Positions 42,250 through 53,200 of a stretch of DNA of 64,000 nt are shown piece after piece. The notes beneath the pieces were generated by a model. That model was not told where the DNA came from, did not search any database, and saw only the letters and a list, made by a program, of their open reading frames with translations. The translations under genes and the position numbers were made by a program. Origin of the DNA: Symsagittifera roscoffensis (Eukaryota > Xenacoelomorpha > Acoela > Convolutidae). The number at the start of each line of letters is the position of its first letter. Within the stretch, counting starts at the first letter, position 1. Location of the stretch: NCBI RefSeq assembly GCF_963678635.1, contig NC_087063.1, positions 12,438,368 to 12,502,367 on the forward strand. The letters are read 5' to 3'.

Positions 42250-44913
42250 ATGAGGCGGAGCAGGGTACCGGTGGCTGAAAAAAGATCTACTGAAGCGAAG
42301 ACAAAATATAACTCGTCGCTACGTAAAACGACATCAATGGGTCCAAAGATAACAAAGAAGAACTTTTCAGTTAGCATGGTCAACACGAGGAGTAATACAG
42401 AGAACAGAGCAAAAGAGGGCACGGAAGGGAAACAAGCAGAACCCGCCATCGAGATTGAACTAGAGACACCGGACCAAAGTGTGGATGAGGTGGGAAAGAA
42501 GACGACAGAATCAACTCCGATGCCGAATGCGGAAGAACCTAATCCCAAGTCCATGGAGTTCTCACCGATAGACAATGTGGAGGACACAACAGGCAACACG
42601 CCAGAAACGGTGAAGGACGAGTCTCAAGCAAAAATAACGTCTTTTACTGAAAGATTGGCGATAATGGTCGGAATGAAGTCGATAGACGCAGCGGTGGAAG
42701 AGACGAAAGCCGAGAAAGGGAAAACATTCGGAACAGTTTCCACGAGAACGACAGACACCGACCAAAACGAAGACCAGATCAGACCGGGAACAGCAACCAA
42801 CAACAGGACAACAACTGACCATGGAACAGCTACTCTTGAGCTAGGTGATTTGATGGCGAAGCTAGATCAGATAGACAAGTAATTGAAGCACAGCGAAGAG
42901 GATAGAGATGTGATAAGGAGGGAAATAAGAAACAACAAACATGAGTACCTGGACAGCTATTTCAATCTAGCGAGAGCGACAGAGGAAAGGCTTCAGCAGA
43001 TGTCGGACTAGGTAGATACCACTGATGAAGAGCGAGACAAGAACATCAGAAAAGACATGCAAGAAATGAAGCAACGATATGACGCAGTGAATAGCCAGTT
43101 GGGGAGTTTGGAGACGAGAATGGATACGATGAGTAGGGACCAGGCTGAGAGTTCATGTGCAATACAGACAAAGTTAGACGCCATCTTGAGGAACTCAACG
43201 CCACAAGACACGCCAGCAGCGGAGCGAACGCAAGGCAATAGAGTTGACTTCGTGGAACCACAATGGAACAAACGGCAGTCAACACCGTTACCATTACCCC
43301 GGGATGCTGCGAGTACAGCACCGGGGGGGGGGGGGCAAAGCGATTATGAAAAGTGGAACAGCGAACACAACCAGTGGTCCAGGGGACTCCACGACTCACA
43401 ACGTGGGACCGGATGTCATGACATGGGCAAGCACCTGGGAAATGATGAACAGGACACTAGAAGCCTTCGCCACAAGGAACACCAACTCGAGTGACAGAGG
43501 AAGCAACAAATCTAGGAAAACTTTCAAAAAACCGAAAGAATTCAAGGATGATTCAGACGGATGCATTGACACTTGGGTAGAAGTCATGAGGTTGCACTTG
43601 GAACAAGACAACTTGAACGATGAGAGGCAAGCATGCACAGCGATACTGAGCAACTTGGAAGGCACGGCATTGAAATGCGTGGTTGCGAAGAAGGAAGAGG
43701 AACGCGACACAGCGGATAAATTCTTCGAAAAATTGTTAAATCGATTCGTGTCAGGCATAAAGGGTCATCAAGCGATGATGCGATTTGAAAAGAGAAGGCA
43801 AAGGGACGATGAATCAATAGACAGGTTCCTAGATGATCTTGAGAGCTTTAGACGAAGGAGTGACCCGGAAGAATCTACCAATAGAAGGAACTTCAACATC
43901 GCCTCAAAGTTCATTGATGGGGTAAAGAGTGATGACTTGAGAACAATGTTAGCAACATACTATACATTGTCGAAAGACAGTGCATCAACTCCAGAAGAGA
44001 TGATGCAGAAGTCAAGAGAGTACATTCTAATGAAACCCAAGAAATGCTCGTACTCAGATAAAAGGAATACGCAAGGGGGGAATCAACCACAAAGGTCGTC
44101 ATGGTACAAGCCCAGAGATGACATGGACAAACGTAGATCATGCGCGAACTGCGGGTCAGCTGACCATCATGTGGCGGATTGCACAACATACAAGCAGGGC
44201 ATGAAGAGTTTGGGATATGCACCCGATGAGGAAGATATGAGCCAGATAGAGGAACACGAGTTCTATAGTGGGTTGATCATCAAAATAGGTGCAAGATGCT
44301 TCTTCTGCAACCAAGAGGGGCACTTCAGGATGGACTGTCCGTTGTTCTGGGAGGCAGTCAAGAACCAGAGTCATCCAAAACACAAGTTGACGTTAGCAGC
44401 GGTACAGAACCAGAGAAATATACAAGGTGAATTTGAAACGAAAAACTTAGAAACACCAAGTGCGGAAATGCCAACGAAAACAGTGAAAGCTGTAACGCAA
44501 GTTAATAGTGCAATAGAGGCCACGGCCAGGAACGCCCTAGAGATAAATTATGAGAAGGCGGCGGCGGAAGCTATCAATAAAGTGAAACAAGACCTGGCGG
44601 CGAAAGAAATAGAACAATGACTGAAGCAAGAGATCAAAAGACAGAAAATGAACGAGGCATTAAGTTGCTCGCAGTCAATACCAGAGGCTGTAGCGGGGTC
44701 GACAAAAAATGAAAATTGCAACACTGTGAAGATGGTGACGGGGAAAACATTTGGTATAACAAAGATCGGTGCAACCAAATGTCAATAATCACCGAGGGCG
44801 GCCATGAGGTAACGAGAAACTTGAGCGAACCAAGTGACCAGACAATAATGCACATTGATGTGTACGCAGATTACTTGAGTGGTATAAGCCCACAAAGACT
44901 TCTAGAGCATTGA
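42250..44913 (+). pseudogene. Gag (capsid-like core and two zinc knuckles) plus a fragment of the protease region
   Basis: The ATG lies at 42250. The N-terminal polar region ends at an in-frame TAA (42880) and a further TAG (about 43010). A run of 13 G at 43323-43335 then shifts the frame. Beyond it the gag core is intact to 44620: CIDTWVEVMRLHLEQ, GHQAMMRFEKRRQRDDESID, then zinc knuckles CANCGSADHHVADC and CFFCNQEGHFRMDC (both C-x2-C-x4-H-x4-C). A pre-protease stretch (ITEGGHEVTRNLSEPSD, IDVYADYL) runs to 44913 in another frame and is cut off. It is a typical Ty3/gypsy Gag, now non-functional. Confidence 0.85.
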
Positions 44914-44936
44914 GGGCACTATTCAATAAGGTGCCC

Positions 44937-44949
44937 AAGTGGGGGGCGT
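44937..44949 (+). promoter_or_regulatory. Polypurine tract before the second LTR
   Basis: AAGTGGGGGGCGT lies immediately before TGTTAAGGG. The same tract precedes the first LTR at 40328-40340. Confidence 0.65.
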
Positions 44950-45497
44950 TGTTAAGGGTTTTCAGATAGCTTGCAACCTAGCCGGACCACTAGGAGACTT
45001 GACTGGAAAAAGTGACCAGCCGAGTGGGAAAGTGGTTCAGAAGGACTGAGCTGAACCGCTAGGAAGATTGACTGGAAGAGGTGACCAGCCAAGTGGGAAG
45101 GTGGTGCTGGTGTCAAGTGCAGTGCACGTCAAGGGGACAACCAGCACGGGATCACTACAACAAGAAGAGGACGCATGTTCTCAAGTTGGGCAAACGGTAT
45201 CGTTAAAATCCACATTACATTATAGGAAATAAGTGTAAAATTGGATAAGCGGAGCCCCATTGTTTTGAGGAAGTTTTTACACAAGCAGGCCTGGAAACGG
45301 GTCTACGGTTTTCTCTCGAGAGGTTTAGCACCCGGCGCTTAAGGGATTTTTCGGCTTAAGAGGGGGCTAAAGAGGGGGGAGGTTAGAAGGGGGGCTGGTT
45401 AGGTTAGAGGTTGGCGGTTGTAAATTGTAAAAAGGCGGGACACATTAGAGTAACTAATTGTTCGGCATCGTCGATTTAGTTACATTAGTTACTTACA
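44950..45497 (+). repeat. LTR 2 of the gag-bearing family
   Basis: It is nearly identical to 40341-40895. It is followed by the same primer-binding site (45503) and leader, so it serves both as 3' LTR of the first unit and 5' LTR of the second. Confidence 0.75.
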
Positions 45498-46001
45498 TGC
45501 GTTGGTTATAAGAAGCGGATATCCAAATTTAACATCGAGTTAAGGTAGGTACCCTGGTCGGATCGGTAGGGGGGAACGGACATAGACAGTTTTTGTGATA
45601 CCCCATAAGATCGCTAGCAGGGGGGAGGAAATCGCGTGGCAATCGGGTACCAGACATTTCTTTGGACAAAAGTTGACATCTGTCAACTTTGAATTTTAGG
45701 TGGGTTCATCTCTCTGTTTTTGAAATTTTTCCTGTTTAAATTTTTACGTTTTGGTGAAAATTTGTTGTTGGTATTTGAACGAACAGGTGATCACAAGATA
45801 CCTGCGAGGAAGTTAGGGTTTCAAATAGCCTGAAACAACGAGAGGGAGATAAATACAGTGGGGTCAGTATTTGGGTTTTGGCCATTAAGACAGGGATTTT
45901 GGAATTTTTTACTAGAGCTCAAGTGGTGGTACACGGTACAGTGGTTCAAGAGTTCCCACAACGAAGAAGAAGAGATCCTACTATCCAGACACTTAGTGAA
46001 T

Positions 46002-46614
46002 AGTCTTCGGACAGTGGTCTTGGGACAGTGGTCTTGGGGCAGTGGTCTTGGGATACTGGTCTTGGGACAGTGGTCTTGGGACAGGGGTCTTGGGACAGGG
46101 GTCTTGGGACAGTGGTCTTGGGATACTGGTCTTGGCACAGTGGTCTTGGGACAGTGGTATTGGGACAGTGGTCTTGGGACAGTGGTCTTGGGATACTGGT
46201 CTTGGGACAGTGGTCTTGGGACACTGGTCTTGGGGCAGTAGTCTTGGGACAGTAGTCTTGGGACACTGGTCTTGGGACAGTAGTCTTGGGACACTGATCC
46301 TGGTACAATAGTCTTGGGACAGTAGTCTTGCGACAGTAGTCTTGGGACACTGGTCTTGGGACAGTAGTCTTGGGACAGTGGTCTTGGGACAGTGGTCTTG
46401 GGATACTGGTCTTGGGACAGTGGTCTTGGGACACTGGTCTTGGGGCAGTAGTCTTGGGACAGTAGTCTTGCGACAGTAGTCTTGGGTCACTGGTCTTGGG
46501 ACAGTAGTCTTGGGACAGTAGTCTTGGGACACTGGTCTTGGGACACTAGTCTTGGGACAGTGGTCTTGGGACAGTCGTCTTGGGGCAAGGGTCTTGGGAC
46601 AGTGGTTTTGGGAC
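46002..46614 (+). repeat. 14-bp minisatellite, array 2 (about 44 units)
   Basis: Same unit and same position in the leader as array 1, but longer by roughly eight units and with a different order of variants. The arrays have therefore changed since the two element copies separated. Long open frames across it are artefacts. Confidence 0.95.
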
Positions 46615-46975
46615 ACTAACAAGAAGTACTGGGACAGCACTGAATAGTCTTGGGACAGTAGAGAGGAAGTCTTGGGACAGTAGAGAGGAAGTCTTGGAAC
46701 AGTATAAAGAAGGGGGTGACGGTACTAAAGAGTACTAAGACAATTTGAAGTAACCAATCGCAAAATTAAATTTTCTATCCAGTCCTAAAGATCCGGTACT
46801 GTAGGGATCAAGAACATACAGAATTTTCAAAAAGCTCAAGAAACGTTGTTTTTATTAAATTGTAAATTTTTTTTTAATTAATTTTGTCAAAAGAGGTTTT
46901 AACCTTAGAGTAGAATTTTGTATATAGTAATACTGTAAATAGGAACAATTGTAGATAAAATTAAGGAGGCGGAGC

Positions 46976-48094
46976 AGGGTACCGGTGGCTGAAAAAAGAT
47001 CTACTGAAGCGAAGACAAAATATAACTCATCGCTACGTAAAACGACATCAATGGGTCCAAAGATAACAAAGAAGAATTTTTCAGTTAGCATGTCACCACG
47101 AGGAGTAATACAGAGATACAGAGAACAGAGCAAAAGAGGGCACGGAAGGGAAACAAGCAGAACCCGCCATCGAGATTGAACTAGAGACACCGGACCAAAG
47201 TGTGGATGAGGTGGGAAAGAAGACGACAGAGTCAACTCCGATGCCGAATGCGGAAGAACCTAATCCAAAGTCCATGGAGCTCTCACCGATAGACAATGTG
47301 GAGGACACAACAAGCAACACGCCAGAAACGGTGAAGGACGAGTCTCAAGCAAAAATAACGTCTTTTACTGAAAGATTGGCGATAATGGTCGGAATGAAGT
47401 CGATAGACGCAGCGGTGGAAGAGACGAAAGCCGAGAAAGGGAAAACATTCGGAACAGTTTCCACGAGAACGACAGACACCGACCAAAACGAAGACCAGAT
47501 CAGACCGGGAACAGCAACCAACAACAGGACAACAACTGACCATGGAACAGCTACTCTTGAGCTAGGTGATTTGATGGCGAAGCTAGATCAGATAGACAAG
47601 TAATTGAAGCACAGCGAAGAGGATAGAGATGTGATAAGGAGGGAAATAAGAAACAACAAACATGAGTACCTGGACAGCTATTTCAATCTAGCGAGAGCGA
47701 CAGAGGAAAGGCTTCAGCAGATGTCGGACTAGGTAGATACCACTGATGAAGAGCGAGACAAGAACATCAGAAAAGACATGCAAGAAATGAAGCAACGATA
47801 TGACGCAGTGAATAGCCAGTTGGGGAGTTTGGAGACGAGAATGGATACGATGAGTAGGGACCAGGCTGAGAGTTCATGTGCAATACAGACAAAGTTAGAC
47901 GCCATCTTGAGGAACTCAACGCCACAAGACACGCCAGCAGCGGAGCGAACGCAAGGCAATAGAGTTGACTTCGTGGAACCACAACGGAACAAACGGCAGT
48001 CAACACCGTTACCATTACCCCGGGATGCTGCGAGTACAGCACCGGGGGGGGGGGCAAAGCGATTATGAAAAGTGGAACAGCGAACACAACCAGT
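46976..48094 (+). pseudogene. Second gag copy, truncated by insertion
   Basis: It follows the first gag copy but has lost the ATG (TAAGGAGG in place of TAATGAGG) and has an extra AGATACAG near 47113 that shifts the frame. It shares the TAA and TAG stops at equivalent positions and has 11 rather than 13 G in the homopolymer (48044-48054). It ends at CAACCAGT, 48094, where the next element's LTR starts. In the first copy CAACCAGT continues into GGTCCAGGGG. Confidence 0.8.
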
Positions 48095-48504
48095 TGGAAC
48101 CTGATCTAAACTACATTTTATGATTGGATAATTTAGATATTTTACCAATGTAAAGTATTTAATATTAACCAATCATGATCCATCTAACTAACAACCCACT
48201 TATTTGTAAGTGCTGAAGTTACTTGTAATTTCAGCACCAGAGAGATTTGAATTTAACTTAGAAATTAGTTGGACTCTCCCGAGCACTTCAGCAGCCGCAA
48301 TAAACCAGTATACCCTAGATCTATTGAGCCTAGCAGAGACTAGTTAAACAACCTGAGACTAGATAGTATAAGAGTAAGATTAGGATCGGTATTAGACTAA
48401 GAAGTTGCACGAATCTATCCGGCCGAAAATAAGATAGCGTGACGAGCAGACGGTGTACCCTATCCGAAATTACTCTATGAGTTAACCAACTCGGTCCTAA
48501 CTCA
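48095..48504 (+). repeat. Probable 5' LTR of the large element
   Basis: It starts TGGAACCTGATC exactly where the interrupted gag copy stops and ends ...CCTAACTCA, giving TG...CA. AATAAA at about 48299 would suit the polyadenylation signal. The 3' LTR is outside the window, so the borders are not confirmed by comparison. Confidence 0.5.
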
Positions 48505-48506
48505 TC

Positions 48507-48524
48507 TGGTGCGACCATAAGTCT
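48507..48524 (+). promoter_or_regulatory. Candidate primer-binding site of the large element
   Basis: TGGTGCGACCATAAGTCT begins two bases after the proposed LTR end, the usual distance for a tRNA-primed site. I cannot match it to a specific tRNA by eye. Confidence 0.35.
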
Positions 48525-48591
48525 CGAACAAGACCTTAATAGCTTAGAATTAACCAAAATAGATTAGAAATTAGACAAAAACATTTACAAA

Positions 48592-48825
48592 ATGTTATAC
48601 GACAATAATTTAATCGAAATGTCTCTACGACTCAATAGATCAGAGCCAATATTCCGAACCATAACAGAACTACCCGGAATTGGAAGAAGACCTCGAACCA
48701 GAGACGACATACGACAAAGTAGAAACTTGCCATATAGCTATATGATAGTTAGGCAAAAACCAGAACAAACTTTTATATTTAGAATACTACTGGCAATGAA
48801 TTTAAATTTTCATTTGCAAACATAA
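48592..48825 (+). CDS. Small leader ORF, 77 residues, unrecognised
   Basis: It is the first ATG frame after the candidate primer-binding site. The centre is rich in Arg (GIGRRPRTRDDIRQSRN). It could be a first coding exon for a spliced accessory protein, or chance. There is no recognised domain. Confidence 0.3.
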   Translation: MLYDNNLIEMSLRLNRSEPIFRTITELPGIGRRPRTRDDIRQSRNLPYSYMIVRQKPEQTFIFRILLAMNLNFHLQT

Positions 48826-49762
48826 AACCTTGAAGTTAATCTTCAAAATCATTTCAGGCGCTAAAAAAAATTATTAATATACAATAACGATTGATAAAAA
48901 GATCTAAGATCGTTTTCCTAAAATTCTGCAGTAATATACAAAACATGTTTGAAAAATATTTATTGAAAAATAAAAAATAAAAATTAGTAGCATGACAATA
49001 AATGGTTAGTAATCATAAATCATCCTGTTGTTCCAGCTCCATCATCTAAAACATAACAGCAATCATAAACCCACTAATATCATCAAAACACTAAATCTTT
49101 CCTTTACACACATTTAAAATTTTATTAAAACTTAAATTCACTTAATTTTAAAACCAGATCATCAAGGCTTATCCTTGGATCTTAAATCATTTTCTACTTA
49201 ATTAAATTTCAAATTTGATCATCAAGGCTTATCCTTGGATCAAACAGAACAACTTTGTTCTCCCCCACCCACTTAATTAGTGTCTAACGACCTCAAACGT
49301 CGATTCACTACCCAACCCTTTCTAAAGACCTAAGACTAATAGAAATTTTTAAACAAAACTAATCATTCAAATTAGGATAAATAGTGAAGAACTTCGGTTA
49401 TTCATCCTTCACTTGACCCCCCCCCCCTCTTACCAGACCCAGGATAAATCTTAGACTTAGTAAGTTTAAAATAGTATCTAACGAACTACTCGCGTTCTAA
49501 TTATACCTGAACCTTGTGGATCGATTTACTATTCTCCAACCCTTGAACACAATCACTACCCCTAAGTAAGATTAAGTAAGTTAACACCTTAACTTATACT
49601 AGCCACGAGAAAGTAAAAAATCATTCTTCGGAATCGATATACTTTTCTCTCCAACCCTGAACAAATAGACCCAGGTTAAGCTAACCAAAAAATCGTAAGA
49701 ACTAACAGTTTAGGAAAATAGAAATCATTTAACAACCTTTTGCATCCGTCATCCTAAACCTT
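48826..49762 (+). promoter_or_regulatory. Structured leader with repeated hairpins and splice-donor-like sites
   Basis: A 25-bp sequence with inverted symmetry (ATCAAGG-CTTAT-CCTTGGAT core) occurs twice, at 49157-49181 and 49217-49241. A motif of the form TCGAT-TACT followed by CCAACCCT occurs three times, near 49304, 49528 and 49637. GTAAGT, a perfect splice donor core, occurs at 49460 and 49576 (and in the proposed LTR at 48206). A C-run of about 12 lies at 49418. These could serve packaging, dimerisation or splicing; the roles are inferred only. Confidence 0.45.
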
Positions 49763-50230
49763 ATGTCATTTAAAAACCTAGGAAATAAACAAACAATCGT
49801 TTTACACAATTGTGAAATAGATAACAAAAAATACGACCTTGTAATCACACCTCATACACAAACAGTTGGATACATTCGAACAAAACGACAAACACTAAAA
49901 AGAAAAATAATAACGAAACAAAGACAAATAACACGAAAAAGATTTTCAAAAAATCGAAACGCATTTTCAGAATCAGAAACCAACAGTTTAGACGAACTTT
50001 ACAAACTAAAAGAATCAATAGATAAAAATTACCCACTTCACGATCAATTATATTTTTCTGACTCAGAAACAACTTCAAATTCATCAAAAAGAGGAAAAAG
50101 AAGAATAAAAAAGCAGTATAAACACAAACCAGTACATTTATACAATTGGAATCAACCAATTCGACACATTAATAATTACATATTAACAGTCATCGAACGA
50201 AAAAATGAGCTCAACGCACACCCCAGGTGA
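49763..50230 (+). CDS. Basic 155-residue ORF overlapping the gag start
   Basis: ATG at 49763. The protein is strongly basic, with RKIITKQRQITRKRFSKNR in the middle and KRGKRRIKKQYKHK near the C-terminus, which resemble nuclear localisation or RNA-binding stretches. A short acidic/Ser patch lies between them. It ends 26 nt inside the gag-pol ORF in a different frame. No homologue is recognised. Position and charge are compatible with a regulatory RNA-binding protein, but that is inference. Confidence 0.6.
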   Translation: MSFKNLGNKQTIVLHNCEIDNKKYDLVITPHTQTVGYIRTKRQTLKRKIITKQRQITRKRFSKNRNAFSESETNSLDELYKLKESIDKNYPLHDQLYFSDSETTSNSSKRGKRRIKKQYKHKPVHLYNWNQPIRHINNYILTVIERKNELNAHPR

Positions 50231-53200
50231 AGAAAGTCCAGATGATGATGAAATCTTTCCTTTTATAGTAGATGCAACCACTGATAGAGGACAGCATATA
50301 TTTTGCACAAATTTACTATTAAATTTATTTGAACCCGGAATCAGTCCATGTAAAACAGAGTTCCCAGATGTAAAAATCAAAAGACAAATCATAGACCACT
50401 ACTTAAAAGATATATGCAACATAACACAACAGTATGGAATCTACTCCATAGAATTCACCTCACCAAACCATAATAATAGAAAATATACAATTCAAACAGA
50501 CGACCTTGATTTAGAATTTTCAAAAGTTTTTTCAGAATATATAAAAAGCATCCAATATCATAACTCACAAAGAGCAAACTCCATATTCACCAATGAAGTT
50601 TTCGCAATAATATATAGTTATATTTCGATATTAGAAAACGAAATCCCAATAACAAATGTCTCACCGACAGAAACATCTAAACATTTAAGAGTACGACATG
50701 AAATCACACTACTCTCTAGTTATTTAAACATCATTAAAGAAAATTTCACGAAAGACGACGTTTCACAACATACAAAACACGATCTACAAAAAATTTTGGC
50801 ATGGTTCATAATAGATTATTTCACACACAATATTGATTTAATTGCACAAGCAAGAAAAAATTTTAGACCCCAAAACTCGAACGATGATACCGCTATCACA
50901 GAACAATCAGATTATGTTTGGGACCCCGAATGGTCTCATCCCGCATTTATAAGCTTCCCACAAACAATCTCAAGTCAAGCAATAAGCACGATATCTTACA
51001 TAAGAGATTATGTAAAAGTAATACCATTAACCATTGATGCAACACCATTAAACTATAATACATTTTTGCCCGATACACAAAATAATAGTTTAAACTCTAC
51101 AGTTATACACAATGAAAACCTCAATGGAACTAGGAATCTTACTCAACAAGATATCCAGACACCATCACACTTCATAAATGAAGAAATTGTACACACAACA
51201 ACTACACAACAAAGTATTTCACCAATACGCCCAAATTTAACAACACCAAAAAATACAAATCCTTCACAAACACAGGTAACCTTACAATCAACCGTTAAAC
51301 CTTCGGTTGCCCCTAAATATTCACATATGGATTACCAAACATACAGACCCATGACAATACCATCAAAAACACGCAAAACATTCACTAGAAACAACTTTAC
51401 AGACCATAATTATAATTATACACATCCATCAAAAACATATAATCAACCACAAAGAAATTTTAACCAATATACAAGATCTCGAAATTGGGATAACCCAATG
51501 ACCCTACCTAATTCAATAAATTTCCAAACAAATCCTCCACAGGATCACAGTGAAAATTACCCATTTTTTCAACAAAATAAAAATAAAAAACAAACATCTT
51601 ATCAAATGGATTATTTATCCTCAGATGATGATTTCTTACAACCAGATATATTTGCACCAAATACTCAAGAATATCGTAGACAAGGAATACAGAAAACACG
51701 TACAAATCATAGAAATTTTTTTCCACAACCAATAGATGCACAACATCAACAACCAATTCAACAACAAAATCTAATTAATACACAATCCTTTCAACCAATT
51801 CAACAACAAAATCCAATGACTACACACTCGTATCAAGCATCACAAATGCAAAATGAAATACCACTCCCATATTATCTCCAACAACATGAAATAACAAGAA
51901 ACCAACTTTCAAATTTTTCTCAAATGCCAAATGCAGCAGAATCATTACAAATGACAATGAATCCATACCTTATGGGTGGATCATCAATAACATCAAACAA
52001 ACCTTTAATGGTTTTCACAGGAACAGACCCTGAATACTCTGTAGAAGATTATTTAAATGCAGTAACAGCAAACCTGATTTTAAATATTGGACCTGAACCA
52101 ATTAATACGCCACTACATCAAAACTGGATACATCGACGCACAGCGTTAATACAAACAACCTTAGATGGCGCAGCCCAAAAATGGTTTTCAGTACTACCTC
52201 TAGAAATAAAATCAAACTGGAAAAGGTTTACACAGGAATTTTCAAAAATGTTTGACTCCGAAAGAAACAAACAACAACAAAGAGTTTTATGTAATGAAAT
52301 TCGCAGATTACCAAACGAAACCATCAAGCAAATAGCAGTACGAATCGAAACACTAGTTCGAAAAGCATATTCACTAAATACGCACGACTATAAAAACACA
52401 AAGATGACAGAAATCTTAATGATGACCTTAACACCACAATTAAGGAAAATAGCAATAAAAAAGAGAGCATCCCATCCTTCTTCAATTCGAGAACCCGATT
52501 TAGATTTTCGAAAACTAGTAGACAAATTAGAACAAGCAGAAATCACGATGAAACTAGAAGAAACGGAAAATCTGAAATTACAATACGTTAACAGAATTGA
52601 AACGACTCCCACTAATATTAATAATATACAGGAATCAGAGACAGACCTCGTTGAAAAAATCACTGAAATACTCAATATTTACGAAAAGAACCCAAACTTT
52701 AAAGGCAAACCATCTTTCAAAAAATGGTGTAATTATTGCCGACGATACGGACATAGTATTTCCGAATGTAGACAAAAACAGCAAGACAATCAAAATAAAC
52801 CTCAAAAATATAAAGAACCAAATAAATCATTCTATCAATACATGAAAAAAGATCAAAATCTACCGAACAAAACAGTCTACAGCAACAACAGTTCAGGAAA
52901 ACCACTCCCGAACAATACAAATTATACAAGAAATCAATCACCATATAACTCAAGTTATAGAGGAAGATCACCAGAACGAAGAAACACGAATAATTCATCA
53001 CAAAATCACTACAATAGACCAAATAGTCGAAATAACTACTCCAGATCAAATTCAAATACACAACGATTTGTTTCTAGATCTAATTCCCAATCAAGAAATA
53101 ACTACTATCCAAACAACCAATCACGAAATTCATCATACAATAGGAATAGAAACTACTCCTATAATCGAAATAGAAGTTATTCAAACAACCGAAACCAGAA

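Larger units (their letters stand above)
40341..48094 (+). mobile_element. Second gypsy-like family in tandem: LTR-leader-gag-LTR-leader-gag (truncated)
   Basis: The stretch 40313-44921 and the stretch 44922-48094 are direct repeats that agree almost base for base outside the minisatellite. The first unit runs LTR, primer-binding site, leader, gag, then jumps from the start of the protease region (44913) to the polypurine tract and next LTR, so RT, RNase H and integrase are deleted. The second unit stops inside gag at 48094, where another element begins. LTR-LTR recombination between neighbouring insertions explains the tandem form. Confidence 0.8.

Noticed and set aside
48592-48825. Host gene exon next to the large element
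   Set aside because: It lies between the proposed LTR and gag of the element; kept only as a low-confidence leader ORF.
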